Source: Kibdelosporangium philippinense (lineage in GTDB: Bacteria > Actinomycetota > Actinomycetes > Mycobacteriales > Pseudonocardiaceae). From it: 64,000 bases of DNA. Positions 38,415-47,653 of the stretch are shown in pieces (the first letter of the stretch is position 1; each line of letters opens with the position of its first letter). The stretch lies in NCBI RefSeq assembly GCF_021390435.2, contig NZ_JAJVCN010000001.1, forward strand, positions 3,472,001-3,536,000, in the 5' to 3' direction. The notes below the pieces were generated by a model. The model worked only from the letters and a program-made list of their open reading frames with translations, searched no databases and had not been told where the DNA came from. The translations under genes and the position numbers were made by a program.

Positions 38415-38478
38415 GACTGAACACCATGCGCCTGTGTACGATGAAAGTCAACAGTCGTGTTAACCAAGGAGACGCGCC

Positions 38479-39126
38479 GTGCAACTAACAGGGAATGTGC
38501 TCGGCGACATCGGCTCCCGGCTCCGCAAGGCCCGAACCGACGTCGGCATCAGCGTCCGCGAGCTCGCGCGCAAGGCTGGTGTGTCCGCGAGCCTGGTCAG
38601 CCAGATCGAAACGGGCAAAGCCCGCCCGTCGGTGGCCACCCTGTACGCCCTGGTTCAACACCTGAACCTGCGCGTCGACGAACTCTTCGAAGACACTCCC
38701 CCCGTGCCCACCCCAGAAGAGCCAGAGTCCCCCTCGACTCCCGCACCCGCAGGCTTCGCAGTGATGCGCAAGCTGATCAGCGCTCCCATGATCCAACACG
38801 CCGAAACTCGAAGCACACTGAAGCTCGAAGGCGGCATCACCTGGGAGCGTCTGACCCCATTCGACGTACCAGGAGTGGACTTCCTGAAGATCACCTACGA
38901 CGTGGGCGGCGCGTCATGCCCGGATGGTCTGCGGCAGACCCACAGTGGGCATGAGTTCGGACATCTGCTGAGCGGACGCCTTTGTGTCACGGTGGGTTTT
39001 GACACGACCGAGATCGGCCCTGGGGATTCCATCTACTTCGACTCGTCGACGCCCCACAGGCTGCACAACCCGGGTAATGAGCCAGCCGTGGGAATTTGGA
39101 TGGTCCACGCGCCATTCGGAGAGTGA
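38479..39126 (+). CDS. XRE-family regulator with C-terminal cupin sensor
   Basis: 215 aa from GTG 38479 with AAGGAG upstream. XRE HTH at residues 10-65 (SVRELARKAGVSASLVSQIETGKARPS in part: RELARKAGVSASLVSQIE) and a cupin domain at about 140-210 (HEFGHLLSGRLCVTVG, PHRLHNPGN). Such regulators sense small ligands and control adjacent uptake and catabolic genes. It sits inside the importer locus, dividing the permease/binding-protein genes from the ATPase gene. Confidence 0.88.
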   Translation: MQLTGNVLGDIGSRLRKARTDVGISVRELARKAGVSASLVSQIETGKARPSVATLYALVQHLNLRVDELFEDTPPVPTPEEPESPSTPAPAGFAVMRKLISAPMIQHAETRSTLKLEGGITWERLTPFDVPGVDFLKITYDVGGASCPDGLRQTHSGHEFGHLLSGRLCVTVGFDTTEIGPGDSIYFDSSTPHRLHNPGNEPAVGIWMVHAPFGE

Positions 39127-39193
39127 CTGGGCACTGTTTGTGACCCCGCGTGGGTGATGGGCCGTTGCGAGGGGAAGATCCGTGGCGTTCAAC

Positions 39194-39221
39194 GCCGCGA
39201 AGGTAAGAAGACCTTCACGGC
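39194..39221. terminator. bidirectional hairpin between convergent genes
   Basis: GCCGCGAAGGT (39194-39204) and ACCTTCACGGC (39211-39221) with loop AAGAAG; one G-T pair. It overlaps the last codons of the ATPase gene. On the minus strand its sequence belongs to the GCCGTGAAGG repeat family seen at 10972 and 11130. Confidence 0.7.
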
Positions 39222-40684
39222 AAAGCGTGATGCAGGATCTCCCGGTAGCTTGTCGCATGGCCGTCAAGGCGCGCCACAACTCTCCCCGCGCGCATCACCA
39301 GAATCTCATCGGCGAGGCCGATCAAATCCTCGAACTCCGAGGCCGCGACGACGACGCACCTGTCCTGGCCTGCCGCTTGCCGTAACAGCGCGCGGATCTC
39401 GGCCTTCGCGCCGACGTCCACTCCCTGTGTCGGTTCGTCGATCAGCAGCACGGTCGGGTCGGACGCGAGTGCGCGCGCCAGGGATACCTTCTGCTGGTTG
39501 CCGCCGGACAGCGTGCCTGCCGATTGACGCACATCCCGGCACCACACCCCGAAATCACGCACGTAACCACGCGCGAGACGGGCTTCGGCGCGCAGTCCGC
39601 GGAAACCGAACCGGCGGGTACTGCGGTCGGCTCGAGCCGGGAGAGCGAGGTTCCGTTGAATCGACATCCCGCCGACGATCCCCGCGCCTCGTCTGTCCGC
39701 GGGCACGAGCGCCATCCCGGCACGATAAGCCCGATGCACCGAGCCTTGCGGGACCGGCGAGCCTGCGACACGCACGGTCCCGCTGGAATACGTGCCCTGA
39801 CCAGCGATAGCCGCGAGAAGCTGCCCTTGGCCGGAGCCCTGCACACCGGCGATGCCCAAGATCCGGTGTCCAGCCACACTGAACGAGACGTCGGAGAACC
39901 GGCCAGGCGAACTGAGCCCGTCGACCGACAACAGCACAGGCCCCGACTCCAGCACCGGAGACGACTGCGGTGGAGAGGTGTGCTTGGTCATCAGCTCAAC
40001 GATGGTCGCCCGGTCGAAAGAGGACCGCTCGAAACGCCCCACGGCCTGACCATTGCGCAGCACAGTCACCACGTCCGCGAGCCGGAAGACCTCGCTGAGC
40101 CGATGCGACACGTACACGATCGCCTTTCCGTCGTCCCGCAAAGCTTCCAGACGCGACAGCAGATGATCGGCATCAGCCGCGGACAACGCCGCAGTCGGCT
40201 CATCAAGCACAACGGTGTGGCCGGTGCCGATCAACGCCCGAGCCAACTGCGCCAGCCGCAACTGCGGGACGCTCAGCGAAGCAGTCGGAGCCGAAGCCGA
40301 GAAGTCCGCGCCGACCTGCCGCAACGCCGTCGAAACAAGGTCACGCTCGGAAGCTGACAACACCGACTTCCGAGCCAAACCCCCTTCAAGCCCAAGCAGC
40401 ACATTGCGCCCGATCGAAAGCTGGGGCACGAGCACGACATCCTGCGGAACGGCCGTGATGCCCAACTCCCTGGCAGCACGCGGTGAATGCAGCCGTACCG
40501 GCCGATCGAGCGTGATCGAGCCGCTGTCCGGCTGGATCACGCCGGTCAGCACCTTGATCAGCGTGGACTTGCCCGCACCGTTCTCGCCGAGCACGGCATG
40601 CACCTGACCTGGCGCGATGTGCAGGGACACGTCCCGCAGCGCCTGCACGCCGCCGAACCGCTTGTGAATGCCCGTCACGTCCAT
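39215..40684 (-). CDS. RbsA-like ABC importer ATPase (two ATPase domains)
   Basis: 489 aa from ATG 40684. First domain: Walker A GENGAGKST, Walker B VVLDEPTAALS. Second domain: degenerate Walker A region (GVQGSGQGQLL) and signature LSGGNQQKVSLARAL with LLIDEPTQGVD, the normal RbsA arrangement. Energises the importer whose permease and lipoprotein are encoded at 36376-38414. Its promoter region shares GTTCA/TGAAC elements with other parts of the island. Confidence 0.9.
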   Translation of the reverse strand: MDVTGIHKRFGGVQALRDVSLHIAPGQVHAVLGENGAGKSTLIKVLTGVIQPDSGSITLDRPVRLHSPRAARELGITAVPQDVVLVPQLSIGRNVLLGLEGGLARKSVLSASERDLVSTALRQVGADFSASAPTASLSVPQLRLAQLARALIGTGHTVVLDEPTAALSAADADHLLSRLEALRDDGKAIVYVSHRLSEVFRLADVVTVLRNGQAVGRFERSSFDRATIVELMTKHTSPPQSSPVLESGPVLLSVDGLSSPGRFSDVSFSVAGHRILGIAGVQGSGQGQLLAAIAGQGTYSSGTVRVAGSPVPQGSVHRAYRAGMALVPADRRGAGIVGGMSIQRNLALPARADRSTRRFGFRGLRAEARLARGYVRDFGVWCRDVRQSAGTLSGGNQQKVSLARALASDPTVLLIDEPTQGVDVGAKAEIRALLRQAAGQDRCVVVAASEFEDLIGLADEILVMRAGRVVARLDGHATSYREILHHALP

Positions 40685-40693
40685 GATCCACCT

Positions 40694-40731
40694 CACCACT
40701 GTTCAACGTGACTGTACGTTCAGTGGTGAAC
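40694..40731. promoter_or_regulatory. inverted repeat upstream of the importer ATPase
   Basis: CACCACTG (40694-40701) and CAGTGGTG (40721-40728) are perfect 8-bp arms; the interval also carries GTTCA twice, and TGAAC ends at 40731. Lies in the 51-bp gap between the aldolase stop and the ATPase start; candidate operator or small terminator. Confidence 0.45.
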
Positions 40732-40735
40732 ACGG

Positions 40736-41746
40736 TCAATGGGCGTTGGCGAGGTCCAGCGCGATGTCGATGATCATGTCCTCCTGCCCGCCGACATACC
40801 GAGCCTCGCCGACCTTCTGCAGGATCTCGTGCGCTGGAACGCCGTACCGTTCCGCCGCTCGCTCGGCGTGCAACAAGAATGACGAGTACACACCGGCGTA
40901 TCCCTGGACGATGGCGTTACGCCCGGCCCAAGGACGGCGAGGGATGAACGGAAGGACGATTTCCTCAGCGGCGGCAAGCAAAGCCGGAACGTCCACACCG
41001 GTCTGAATGCCGACCTTGTCGAACACGGCGGCCAGCACCTCGATCGGCGCATTGCCCGCGCCCGCGCCCAAAGCGCACAGCGTCCCGTCAACCTGACGAG
41101 CACCGGCGTTGTACGCCGCGAGCGAGTTGGCGACGCCCAAGCTGAGGTTCTGGTGAGCGTGAATCCCGACCTCGGCCTCGTCGCCCAACTCGTCAATCAG
41201 CGTATGAACCCGAGCCGTCACGCCCTCGGGCACCAGAGCACCAGCGGAGTCCACAACGTACACACACTGGCAACCGGCGTCAGCCATGATCCGAGCCTGC
41301 TTGGCCAGGTCCGAAGGTTCGATCATGTGCGACAGCATCAAGAAGCCGACGGTCTCCATGCCAAGTTCGCGCGCCGCACCAAAGTGCTGGATCGAAACGT
41401 CAGCTTCCGTGCAATGAGTGGCAATCCGGGCCACCCTCGCGCCCGCGTCGTAAGCCTCGCGCAGATCGTGCACGGTTCCCAGCCCAGGAAGCAGGAGTAC
41501 GGCGATGCGCGCTTGCTTCACGGTTTCCGCCGCGACGCCAACAAGTTTGATGTCGTCCACGGCGGAGAAGCCGTAGTTGAAACTGGATCCGCCAAGTCCG
41601 TCGCCGTGAGTCACCTCAATGACCTCGACACCTGCGTTGTCCAGGGCAGCGCTGACCGCGCGCACCTGGTCCTCGGTGAACTTGTGGGCCATCGCGTGGC
41701 TTCCGTCGCGCAATGTCGTGTCGGTCAGCCTGACGTCGTGCTTCAT
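40736..41746 (-). CDS. mhpE: 4-hydroxy-2-oxovalerate aldolase
   Basis: 336 aa, HMG-CoA lyase-like TIM barrel with [13 protein letters not shown] at the N-terminus (catalytic Arg/Asp) and metal-binding [13 protein letters not shown]. Cleaves 4-hydroxy-2-oxovalerate to pyruvate and acetaldehyde. The C-terminal helical domain that docks the dehydrogenase is complete ([19 protein letters not shown]). Start overlaps the dehydrogenase stop by 4 nt. In known complexes acetaldehyde is channelled to the partner enzyme, which is relevant to the shell genes nearby. Confidence 0.95.
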   Translation of the reverse strand: MKHDVRLTDTTLRDGSHAMAHKFTEDQVRAVSAALDNAGVEVIEVTHGDGLGGSSFNYGFSAVDDIKLVGVAAETVKQARIAVLLLPGLGTVHDLREAYDAGARVARIATHCTEADVSIQHFGAARELGMETVGFLMLSHMIEPSDLAKQARIMADAGCQCVYVVDSAGALVPEGVTARVHTLIDELGDEAEVGIHAHQNLSLGVANSLAAYNAGARQVDGTLCALGAGAGNAPIEVLAAVFDKVGIQTGVDVPALLAAAEEIVLPFIPRRPWAGRNAIVQGYAGVYSSFLLHAERAAERYGVPAHEILQKVGEARYVGGQEDMIIDIALDLANAH

Positions 41747-42648
41747 CGGGTCACTGCTCCTGCCTTGTCGGTGGCTATGAGGTCACCGACGCGAGCGGCC
41801 GCGGCGGTCATGATGTCCAAGTTGCCCGCCCACTCCGGCAGGTAGTCGCCGTTGCCGCGAACTTCGAGGAACACGCCGATCCGGGCATTGCCGCCCCAGT
41901 CCTCCCGCGGGTCGTCGAACTGCGGGTCGGCGCGCAGGGTGTAGCCGGGGACGTAGTGCTGGACCTCTTTGATCATCCGGTGAATGGAGTCGGTGACCGC
42001 ATCACGATCCACATCCGGCGACACAGCGCAGAACACGGTGTCCCGCATGATCATCGGCGGCTCGGCGGGATTGAGGATGATGACGGCCTTGCCGCGTCCC
42101 GCGCCGCCGACTTCCTGGATCGCCCGGGCCGTGGTCTCGGTGAACTCGTCGATGTTCGCCCGAGTTCCCGGCCCAGCAGAGCGCGAAGCGATCGAAGCGA
42201 CGATCTCGGCGTACGGAACCGGAGTCACGCGGGAAATCGCGTGCACGATCGGGATGGTCGCCTGACCGCCACAAGTGATCATGTTGACGTTCGGAGCATT
42301 CAAATGCTCGGGCAGGTTCACCGGCGGACAGACGAACGGACCGACCGCAGCCGGAGTCAGGTCCACCGCCTGAATACCGGCCTCGGCGTACAACACGGCG
42401 TTGGCCTCGTGAGCCTTCGCACTCGTAGCCTCGAAGACAATGTCCGGCAGTTCCTTCTGCGCCAACAACCAAGGCACACCCTCAGCACTGGTCTGGATCC
42501 CAAACTTGGCCGCCCTGGCCAGACCATCAGATGCCGGATCGACGCCGACCAGGTACTGGATCTCGACGAGATCGCTACGCCGCAACTTGGCCAGCAGGTC
42601 CGTGCCGATGTTTCCCGGCCCGACAATGGCCGCCGTCACCTTGCCCAT
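41743..42648 (-). CDS. mhpF: acetaldehyde dehydrogenase (acylating)
   Basis: 301 aa from ATG 42648. Converts acetaldehyde, NAD and CoA to acetyl-CoA. Rossmann motif [11 protein letters not shown], catalytic Cys in [12 protein letters not shown]. Partner of the aldolase in the meta-cleavage lower pathway. Overlaps both neighbours by 1-4 nt, so the three genes are one translationally coupled operon. Confidence 0.95.
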   Translation of the reverse strand: MGKVTAAIVGPGNIGTDLLAKLRRSDLVEIQYLVGVDPASDGLARAAKFGIQTSAEGVPWLLAQKELPDIVFEATSAKAHEANAVLYAEAGIQAVDLTPAAVGPFVCPPVNLPEHLNAPNVNMITCGGQATIPIVHAISRVTPVPYAEIVASIASRSAGPGTRANIDEFTETTARAIQEVGGAGRGKAVIILNPAEPPMIMRDTVFCAVSPDVDRDAVTDSIHRMIKEVQHYVPGYTLRADPQFDDPREDWGGNARIGVFLEVRGNGDYLPEWAGNLDIMTAAAARVGDLIATDKAGAVTR

Positions 42649-43439
42649 CAGCCGCTCACCTTTCCGAACCGTGCCGTCACCGTGCCGAGCCCGTCGAATG
42701 TCGCGACCACCTCGTCGCCGTCGGAAACCGCCACCGCCGCCGTGATGGAACCGGGCAGCACTACGTGCCCTGCTTCCAAACTCACGCCGCGCTCGCCAAG
42801 GACGTTCGCCAACCACGCCACCGCGCTCAGCGGATTGCCAAGCACCGCGCTGCCCTTGCCGGTGCCGACGATCGAATCGTTGACCTTCAGGGAGCCGGTC
42901 GTCTCGACAACATCCACATCGGACAACTTGGCCCGCGCGGTCCCGAGTACCAGACCGCCGGAGGAAGCGTTGTCAGCGATCGTGTCCACAATGGAGATCT
43001 TCCAGTCGCGGACCCTGGAGTCGATGATCTCCAACGACGGCACGACCCACTCGACGGCATCGGCGACCTGTTCAAGGGTCACCCCCGGGCCAGACAGCGG
43101 CTTGCCGAGAATGAACCCGATCTCCGGCTCCACCCTTGGCTGCAGGAAGGCGGAGATGTCGATCACCTCGGACTCGCTGTGGAACATGCCGTCGGTCAGG
43201 TGGCCGAAGTCCGGCTGGTCGACGCCAAGCTGCTGCTGCATCGCCGCGGAGGTCAGGCCGACCTTGTGTCCTTTGACGACCGCGCCGCCGGCCAGCCACT
43301 GCTCGACCTGAGCCAGCTGGATGGCGTAGGCGCCGTCGATGTCGAGCCCCTCGACCTGCTTGGCCAGCGGTTCGACGGGTTCCCCTGTGCGGTAGGCCTG
43401 CAGCAGGGCTTTGGCCGCGGCCGGTACGTCAAGAGTCAT
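42648..43439 (-). CDS. mhpD: 2-keto-4-pentenoate hydratase
   Basis: 263 aa, FAH-like hydratase/decarboxylase family. Metal-binding Glu pattern [10 protein letters not shown] and KVGLTS are present. Adds water to 2-oxopent-4-enoate to give 4-hydroxy-2-oxovalerate. First gene of the mhpD-F-E type operon; its start lies only about 30-40 bp from the divergent IclR start. A second family member (52464-53174) is better placed as the decarboxylase. Confidence 0.9.
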   Translation of the reverse strand: MTLDVPAAAKALLQAYRTGEPVEPLAKQVEGLDIDGAYAIQLAQVEQWLAGGAVVKGHKVGLTSAAMQQQLGVDQPDFGHLTDGMFHSESEVIDISAFLQPRVEPEIGFILGKPLSGPGVTLEQVADAVEWVVPSLEIIDSRVRDWKISIVDTIADNASSGGLVLGTARAKLSDVDVVETTGSLKVNDSIVGTGKGSAVLGNPLSAVAWLANVLGERGVSLEAGHVVLPGSITAAVAVSDGDEVVATFDGLGTVTARFGKVSG

Positions 43440-43477
43440 TGTTGAACCGTGCGCTCAGTCCGGCGACAATGCAACGC

Positions 43478-44236
43478 ATGCGTTCCACTCAGCTGAACGC
43501 TCGGAGCGTCCTCGACCGAGCCTTCGCCATCCTCGGCGCGTTCAATTCGGAGGACCGTGAACTCGGGATTTCGGAGTTGGCGCGCCGAACCGACATGGCA
43601 AAGTCGACGGTGCACAGGCTGGTCACCGAGCTGGAGGCGCATGGCATGGTCGAACGCCGGGGGAAGTCCATCGTCCTCGGCCTGCACCTGTTCGAGCTTG
43701 GCGAACTCGTGCCACGCAAACGACGGCTGCGCGACGCTGCCCTCCCCTACATGGCCGACCTGCGGGGCGCTACGCGGCAGACCGTCCACCTGGCCGTGCT
43801 CGACGGCACCGAGGTGGTCTACGTGGAGATCCTTCGGCACACCGACGCGCCCGCGCTGCCCTCCCGGGTCGGCGGGCGGCTGCCCGCGCATGCTACCGGC
43901 GTCGGCAAAGCCATCCTGGCGTTCTCCACCCCCGAGGTGGTCGAGAATGTCATGCGCACAGGCCTGCCGAGGCTCGCCGAACGGACCAAGGTTGTCCCTG
44001 GCTTGCTGCGCCGTGAGCTCGCGGCCATCCGGGCGACCGGGATCTCTTACGACTACGAGGAGTCCCGCGCGGGCCTGGTCTGTGCCGCGAGCCCGGTGAC
44101 CGGGTCTGATGGCGAGGTTGTCGCCGCGCTGTCGGTCTCCGGGTGGACCGGGAGGCTCAACGTCCGGCGGATGGCACCGGCAGTCCGCACTGCGGCGTTG
44201 GCGTTGTCACGCGACCTCGGCGCGCCCCGCAACTGA
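43478..44236 (+). CDS. IclR-family regulator of the lower pathway operon
   Basis: About 252 aa from ATG 43478 (MRSTQLNARSVLDRAFAIL); ATG 43469 and TTG 43439 are other in-frame choices. N-terminal winged helix (LGISELARRTDMAKSTVHRLV) and IclR effector domain (ILRHTDAPALPSRVGGRLPA in part). Divergent from mhpD with almost no spacer, so it very probably controls that operon. IclR proteins of aromatic pathways are often activators responding to a pathway substrate. Confidence 0.88.
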   Translation: MRSTQLNARSVLDRAFAILGAFNSEDRELGISELARRTDMAKSTVHRLVTELEAHGMVERRGKSIVLGLHLFELGELVPRKRRLRDAALPYMADLRGATRQTVHLAVLDGTEVVYVEILRHTDAPALPSRVGGRLPAHATGVGKAILAFSTPEVVENVMRTGLPRLAERTKVVPGLLRRELAAIRATGISYDYEESRAGLVCAASPVTGSDGEVVAALSVSGWTGRLNVRRMAPAVRTAALALSRDLGAPRN

Positions 44237-44351
44237 CCTCCGGGCCTGCGCGACTGGACCGCCGGGCCACGCGCAACCAGCCACGGCACGCCCCGCAACC
44301 GGACTCGCCCCGCTGACCTCAACCGCAATTGGCTCGCGCGGTCCACCTCAC

Positions 44352-44390
44352 GGGCAGCAATGAGGGACTTCCGGTCCCGGACTGCTGCCC
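44352..44390. terminator. two-tier hairpin between convergent genes
   Basis: Outer arms GGGCAGCA (44352-44359) and TGCTGCCC (44383-44390), inner arms GGGAC (44364-44368) and GTCCC (44374-44378). Lies in the 210-bp gap between the IclR gene and the end of the long BMC operon; the rest of the gap is low-complexity GC-rich sequence with no gene. Confidence 0.7.
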
Positions 44391-44446
44391 CCGCCAGCTT
44401 TGCCCACACCGCTGACCTCAGCCGCTACTGACGCGCGCTGCCCACC

Positions 44447-45160
44447 TCACTCACGCGCCACCACCACTTCGCTTTTACCATATCCGTCTGACATTTCGGC
44501 GCCCCCAACCCATTCACCTGGGATTTCGAGGTTGACCGTGATGTCACGGAAGGTCACCTCGATCCGGTCTGGGTCGGTTGTCAGCGTAACCTCCTCGGCG
44601 TTGGCGGGCTCGCCGGGATCGCGGCCCCAGGCCCACGCGACGATCGCCCGCATGCAGCCCGAATGGGTGGCCACGACCAGATGTGAGTTGGACTCCCGGT
44701 CGACCGCGCCGCGGACGAATCGGGCGACCACGTTGGCGGGACTTTCGTGCCACAGCAAGGGAGTGGCGAGCCAGAAGCCCATGGCGTCGCCGCGTTCATG
44801 GGCCTCCCAGAACCTTCGGGCTTCGACTGCCCAGCCGCGCTCTCCTGCGATGCTGGCCATGGCGCGGACCTGTGTGGGTTCGTGGTCCACGCCATCCACT
44901 CGGACCTGGAGGTTGCGGAATTCTGGCATCTCCTCGAATGACCCGACGTTGAAGTCGTTACGCAGGGATGCGCGCAGCACAGTCGCGGTCTGGCGGGTTC
45001 GTTGGGTTGGGGCGTAGCCAATCTGGATCGACGCGCCCGCTGGCAGGGTTCGACGCAGCACTTTGCCGCGCGAAGCTGCTTGTTCGATTCCTACCGATGT
45101 CAGGCCTGCGTCGGTGGCGTAGCTGCTGGTTTCGCCGTGCCGGATCAAGTGGACGATCAT
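44447..45160 (-). CDS. histidine phosphatase (phosphoglycerate mutase-like), last gene of the BMC operon
   Basis: 237 aa from ATG 45160, overlapping the HAD stop by 4 nt. Branch-1 histidine phosphatase with catalytic LIRHGE near the N-terminus and ATHSGCMRA for the second His. Removes phosphate from small molecules. Final gene of the nine-gene operon that encodes shell proteins and a dikinase; it may hydrolyse the phosphorylated product of that dikinase, by context only. Confidence 0.85.
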   Translation of the reverse strand: MIVHLIRHGETSSYATDAGLTSVGIEQAASRGKVLRRTLPAGASIQIGYAPTQRTRQTATVLRASLRNDFNVGSFEEMPEFRNLQVRVDGVDHEPTQVRAMASIAGERGWAVEARRFWEAHERGDAMGFWLATPLLWHESPANVVARFVRGAVDRESNSHLVVATHSGCMRAIVAWAWGRDPGEPANAEEVTLTTDPDRIEVTFRDITVNLEIPGEWVGGAEMSDGYGKSEVVVARE

Positions 45161-45750
45161 GGGCGGAACACCCGATTCTGGCCGTTCGATGGCGGGATCC
45201 CGATCCGCTGCAGGATTCGGCGCACCGATCCTGCTGGATCTGTGACGTCGAAGAGTTCCACGTTCATCCCTACCGCCGTGGCTCCGGCCAGGTTGCTTGG
45301 CAGGTCGTCCACGAACAAGCACTTGGCCGCCGGTTCGTCGAGATGCGCGAGCGCCCATCTGAATACGGCCGGGTCCGGTTTGAGCACGCCTGACTGCGCG
45401 GCTTCCAACAGCACGTCGAACCGCGCGAACTCAGGGAAGGTTTCCATCCATTGTGGACCGAACCAGTGGGCCATGTCGTTGGTCAGCGCGACGACCCGCA
45501 CCCGGCCGCCGACTTGCGCCAACATCGCCGTCACCTCCGCGCGGACCGCGATCCGGGTTCGCATCAGCCTGCCGATGTCCAGATCTGGCCTTGCCGCGGC
45601 CAATGCGGCCCAGTAGTCACGTTCCTGCAGTTTGCCTTGCTCGACACCGTCATAGAGAGGATCCGCGCCGAATGGTCCGCGCGGGAACGTCGGGTCATCG
45701 TCGACGACCTCGAACAGGGTCGGCACCACGACCCCGCCGAGGTCGAGCAC
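45157..45750 (-). CDS. HAD-family hydrolase in the BMC operon
   Basis: About 197 aa from GTG 45750; CTG 45762 is another possible start and would give LTTIVLDLGG. HAD motifs: LDLGGVVVPT (motif I without the second Asp, so D-x-G), LTNDMAHW (motif II), KPDPAVF (Lys) and FVDDLPSNLAGA (motif IV). In motif I the second Asp of DxD is replaced by Gly, as in haloacid dehalogenase and epoxide-hydrolase-like branches, so phosphatase activity is not certain. Overlaps the histidine phosphatase start. Confidence 0.8.
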   Translation of the reverse strand: MLDLGGVVVPTLFEVVDDDPTFPRGPFGADPLYDGVEQGKLQERDYWAALAAARPDLDIGRLMRTRIAVRAEVTAMLAQVGGRVRVVALTNDMAHWFGPQWMETFPEFARFDVLLEAAQSGVLKPDPAVFRWALAHLDEPAAKCLFVDDLPSNLAGATAVGMNVELFDVTDPAGSVRRILQRIGIPPSNGQNRVFRP

Positions 45751-45829
45751 GATCGTCGTCAGCCCAAGCCAGTCATTGCCGCCCCGGGCCCGAACTGCCG
45801 CCGTACGCCGGAACGCGCGCCGCCGTCGA

Positions 45830-47644
45830 TCAGTCCAATATGGTGACGACACCAGTGTTCCCATCCACCCGGACACGTTGACCGTTGCGCAGCGTCGAGA
45901 CGGCCCGGCCGGTGCCGACCACGGCGGGCAATCCGTATTCGCGGCAGACGATCGCGGTGTGGCTCATGATCCCGCCGACATCGCTGACGGTGGCCGCGAT
46001 CCTGGAGAACACCGGCGCCCACGCAGGCGACGTGGCCGGGCAGACCAGGATCTCGCCTTCCTGGATCTGGCTCAGCTGCTCTGCCGATTGGACCACCCGG
46101 ACCGGTCCTTCGACCACGCCAGGCGATCCGGCCACACCGCGCAGCGTGCCAGGTTCCGCGGCGTCCTCCAGCCAGCCCGCGACCGAATCCGTCGTGATGC
46201 CCCACAGCATGACCGTCAACGGCTCGGTGACTGCCTGGGGTGGTGGGCCGAGGGCCGGTGGTGGTTCCCAGGCTTCCAAAGCGGCGAAGATTTCCCTGCG
46301 GCGGGCGATGATTGGCGCCCAATAGGCGCGACCTCGCCCTGGAGCGCCCGTAGACCACGCAGCGACGGTGTCGAAGATCAGTTCGGCGACTTCGCTGCGG
46401 CGCAGGAAGAACAGGTCCTCCGGGTCAGCGAGAACGTCCATAGCGGACAGTGATCGCGCGAGTTCCTTTGACTTGCCCCAGAAGGCTGCCCACATCCAGT
46501 GTTCGATGTAGAGCACGTGTTCCTCGATGTAGACGAACACCTTGCGGGCCAATGTCAGCAGCTCGTCGAACGCGGCGACGTCGTCCGGGTTGAGCAGGTC
46601 TCGATACTCGCCGCTGATTCGGTCACGCTCAGCTAGCACTTGCTCGGTTGGCCGGTCGATGATTTCGCCGTCCCTGAGCCGCTTGACGTAGTTCTGCACC
46701 GCGGCGTACGGGATTCCGAGGTGGTCGTCCCATGTGCCGAACCGGTGGTCGCCGCCAGGATGCCCGGGGTCGCTGTTGATCTGGAACCATGGGTCGCGTG
46801 TGGACTCCCAATCCTCGATCCACTTGCGACCGTCCTCAGTGGTTGTCAGCTTCTCGAAGACCGAGTGCACGTCGTGAGCCACGATCACATCGCCGACACC
46901 GAGTTGCTCAGCGAGTTTGGCGAGGCGTTTGAGCTCGTCGTCCGGTCGGTAGAGCTCGACATGCAGGCCACCGACCATTCGGGACACCGACTGGTCGCCG
47001 ATTCCGGGAAATGCCTGCTGACAGAACTGGAAGAACGTCAGATAGGCGGCGTACCCGATGTTGAGCAGCTCGAAATGCCACTGGTAGGTCTCGTACATCG
47101 TGCTGATCATCAGCGCGAAGTCGCGTTCCCAGCGGAATCCAGCCGAGTGTCCAATGTGTCCAGTGACTGTCTCAAGTGGCTCGCGGTCCGGCAGCGGCTG
47201 GAAGTTCAACGACCGCACGAGGTTGACGCGGTCGAGGACCTTCTCCTTCCACTCACCGTAGATCTTGTCCCAGTTCTGGTAGTAGTATCCCGCGCGCTCG
47301 GCGAATTCCTCGGCCCGCGCGGGAATGTCCACTTCGGCTGCCGCGACCGGGGAGACGTACAACCTTCCATTGAGGATCCGTTGTTCGAGGCCGAGAGCCG
47401 GTGGTACGGCGAAGATCCGCGTGTTCATCGCACCGAGGGCCTGCCACCAGCACTCACATTGGATCTCGTCGTACGGGTGCATCACGTACGGGTGGTGTAA
47501 TGCGTCCTGGAACCAGAATTTGGTCTCGTCGGCCGGGCGGCGGTCCTCGCCGAACAGGTGGTACCAGTTGTACATGGATTCCCAGCCCTCGGCGCCTGGC
47601 GGTGCCTCGAAGTCGAACGGGCTGGGGAAGGACGAATCGGCCAT
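45830..47644 (-). CDS. phospho-histidine/substrate subunit of a split dikinase (phenylphosphate synthase alpha-like)
   Basis: 604 aa. The C-terminal PEP-utilisers mobile domain carries phospho-carrier His562 in GGIMSHTAIVCREYG. The N-terminal 480 residues are not the TIM barrel of PEP synthase/PPDK but the aromatic- and acid-rich domain (FPSPFDFEAPPGAEGW, WYHLFGED) of phenylphosphate-synthase-like proteins. Together with the next subunit upstream (47654-48595) this matches the two-protein dikinase that uses ATP to phosphorylate phenol in Thauera, and related kinases of hydroxy-aromatic compounds. So it probably transfers the beta-phosphate of ATP to a small hydroxylated compound; the substrate is unknown. 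No BMC-associated homologue known to me. Confidence 0.82.
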   Translation of the reverse strand: MADSSFPSPFDFEAPPGAEGWESMYNWYHLFGEDRRPADETKFWFQDALHHPYVMHPYDEIQCECWWQALGAMNTRIFAVPPALGLEQRILNGRLYVSPVAAAEVDIPARAEEFAERAGYYYQNWDKIYGEWKEKVLDRVNLVRSLNFQPLPDREPLETVTGHIGHSAGFRWERDFALMISTMYETYQWHFELLNIGYAAYLTFFQFCQQAFPGIGDQSVSRMVGGLHVELYRPDDELKRLAKLAEQLGVGDVIVAHDVHSVFEKLTTTEDGRKWIEDWESTRDPWFQINSDPGHPGGDHRFGTWDDHLGIPYAAVQNYVKRLRDGEIIDRPTEQVLAERDRISGEYRDLLNPDDVAAFDELLTLARKVFVYIEEHVLYIEHWMWAAFWGKSKELARSLSAMDVLADPEDLFFLRRSEVAELIFDTVAAWSTGAPGRGRAYWAPIIARRREIFAALEAWEPPPALGPPPQAVTEPLTVMLWGITTDSVAGWLEDAAEPGTLRGVAGSPGVVEGPVRVVQSAEQLSQIQEGEILVCPATSPAWAPVFSRIAATVSDVGGIMSHTAIVCREYGLPAVVGTGRAVSTLRNGQRVRVDGNTGVVTILD

Positions 47645-47653
47645 CGGTTGTCC

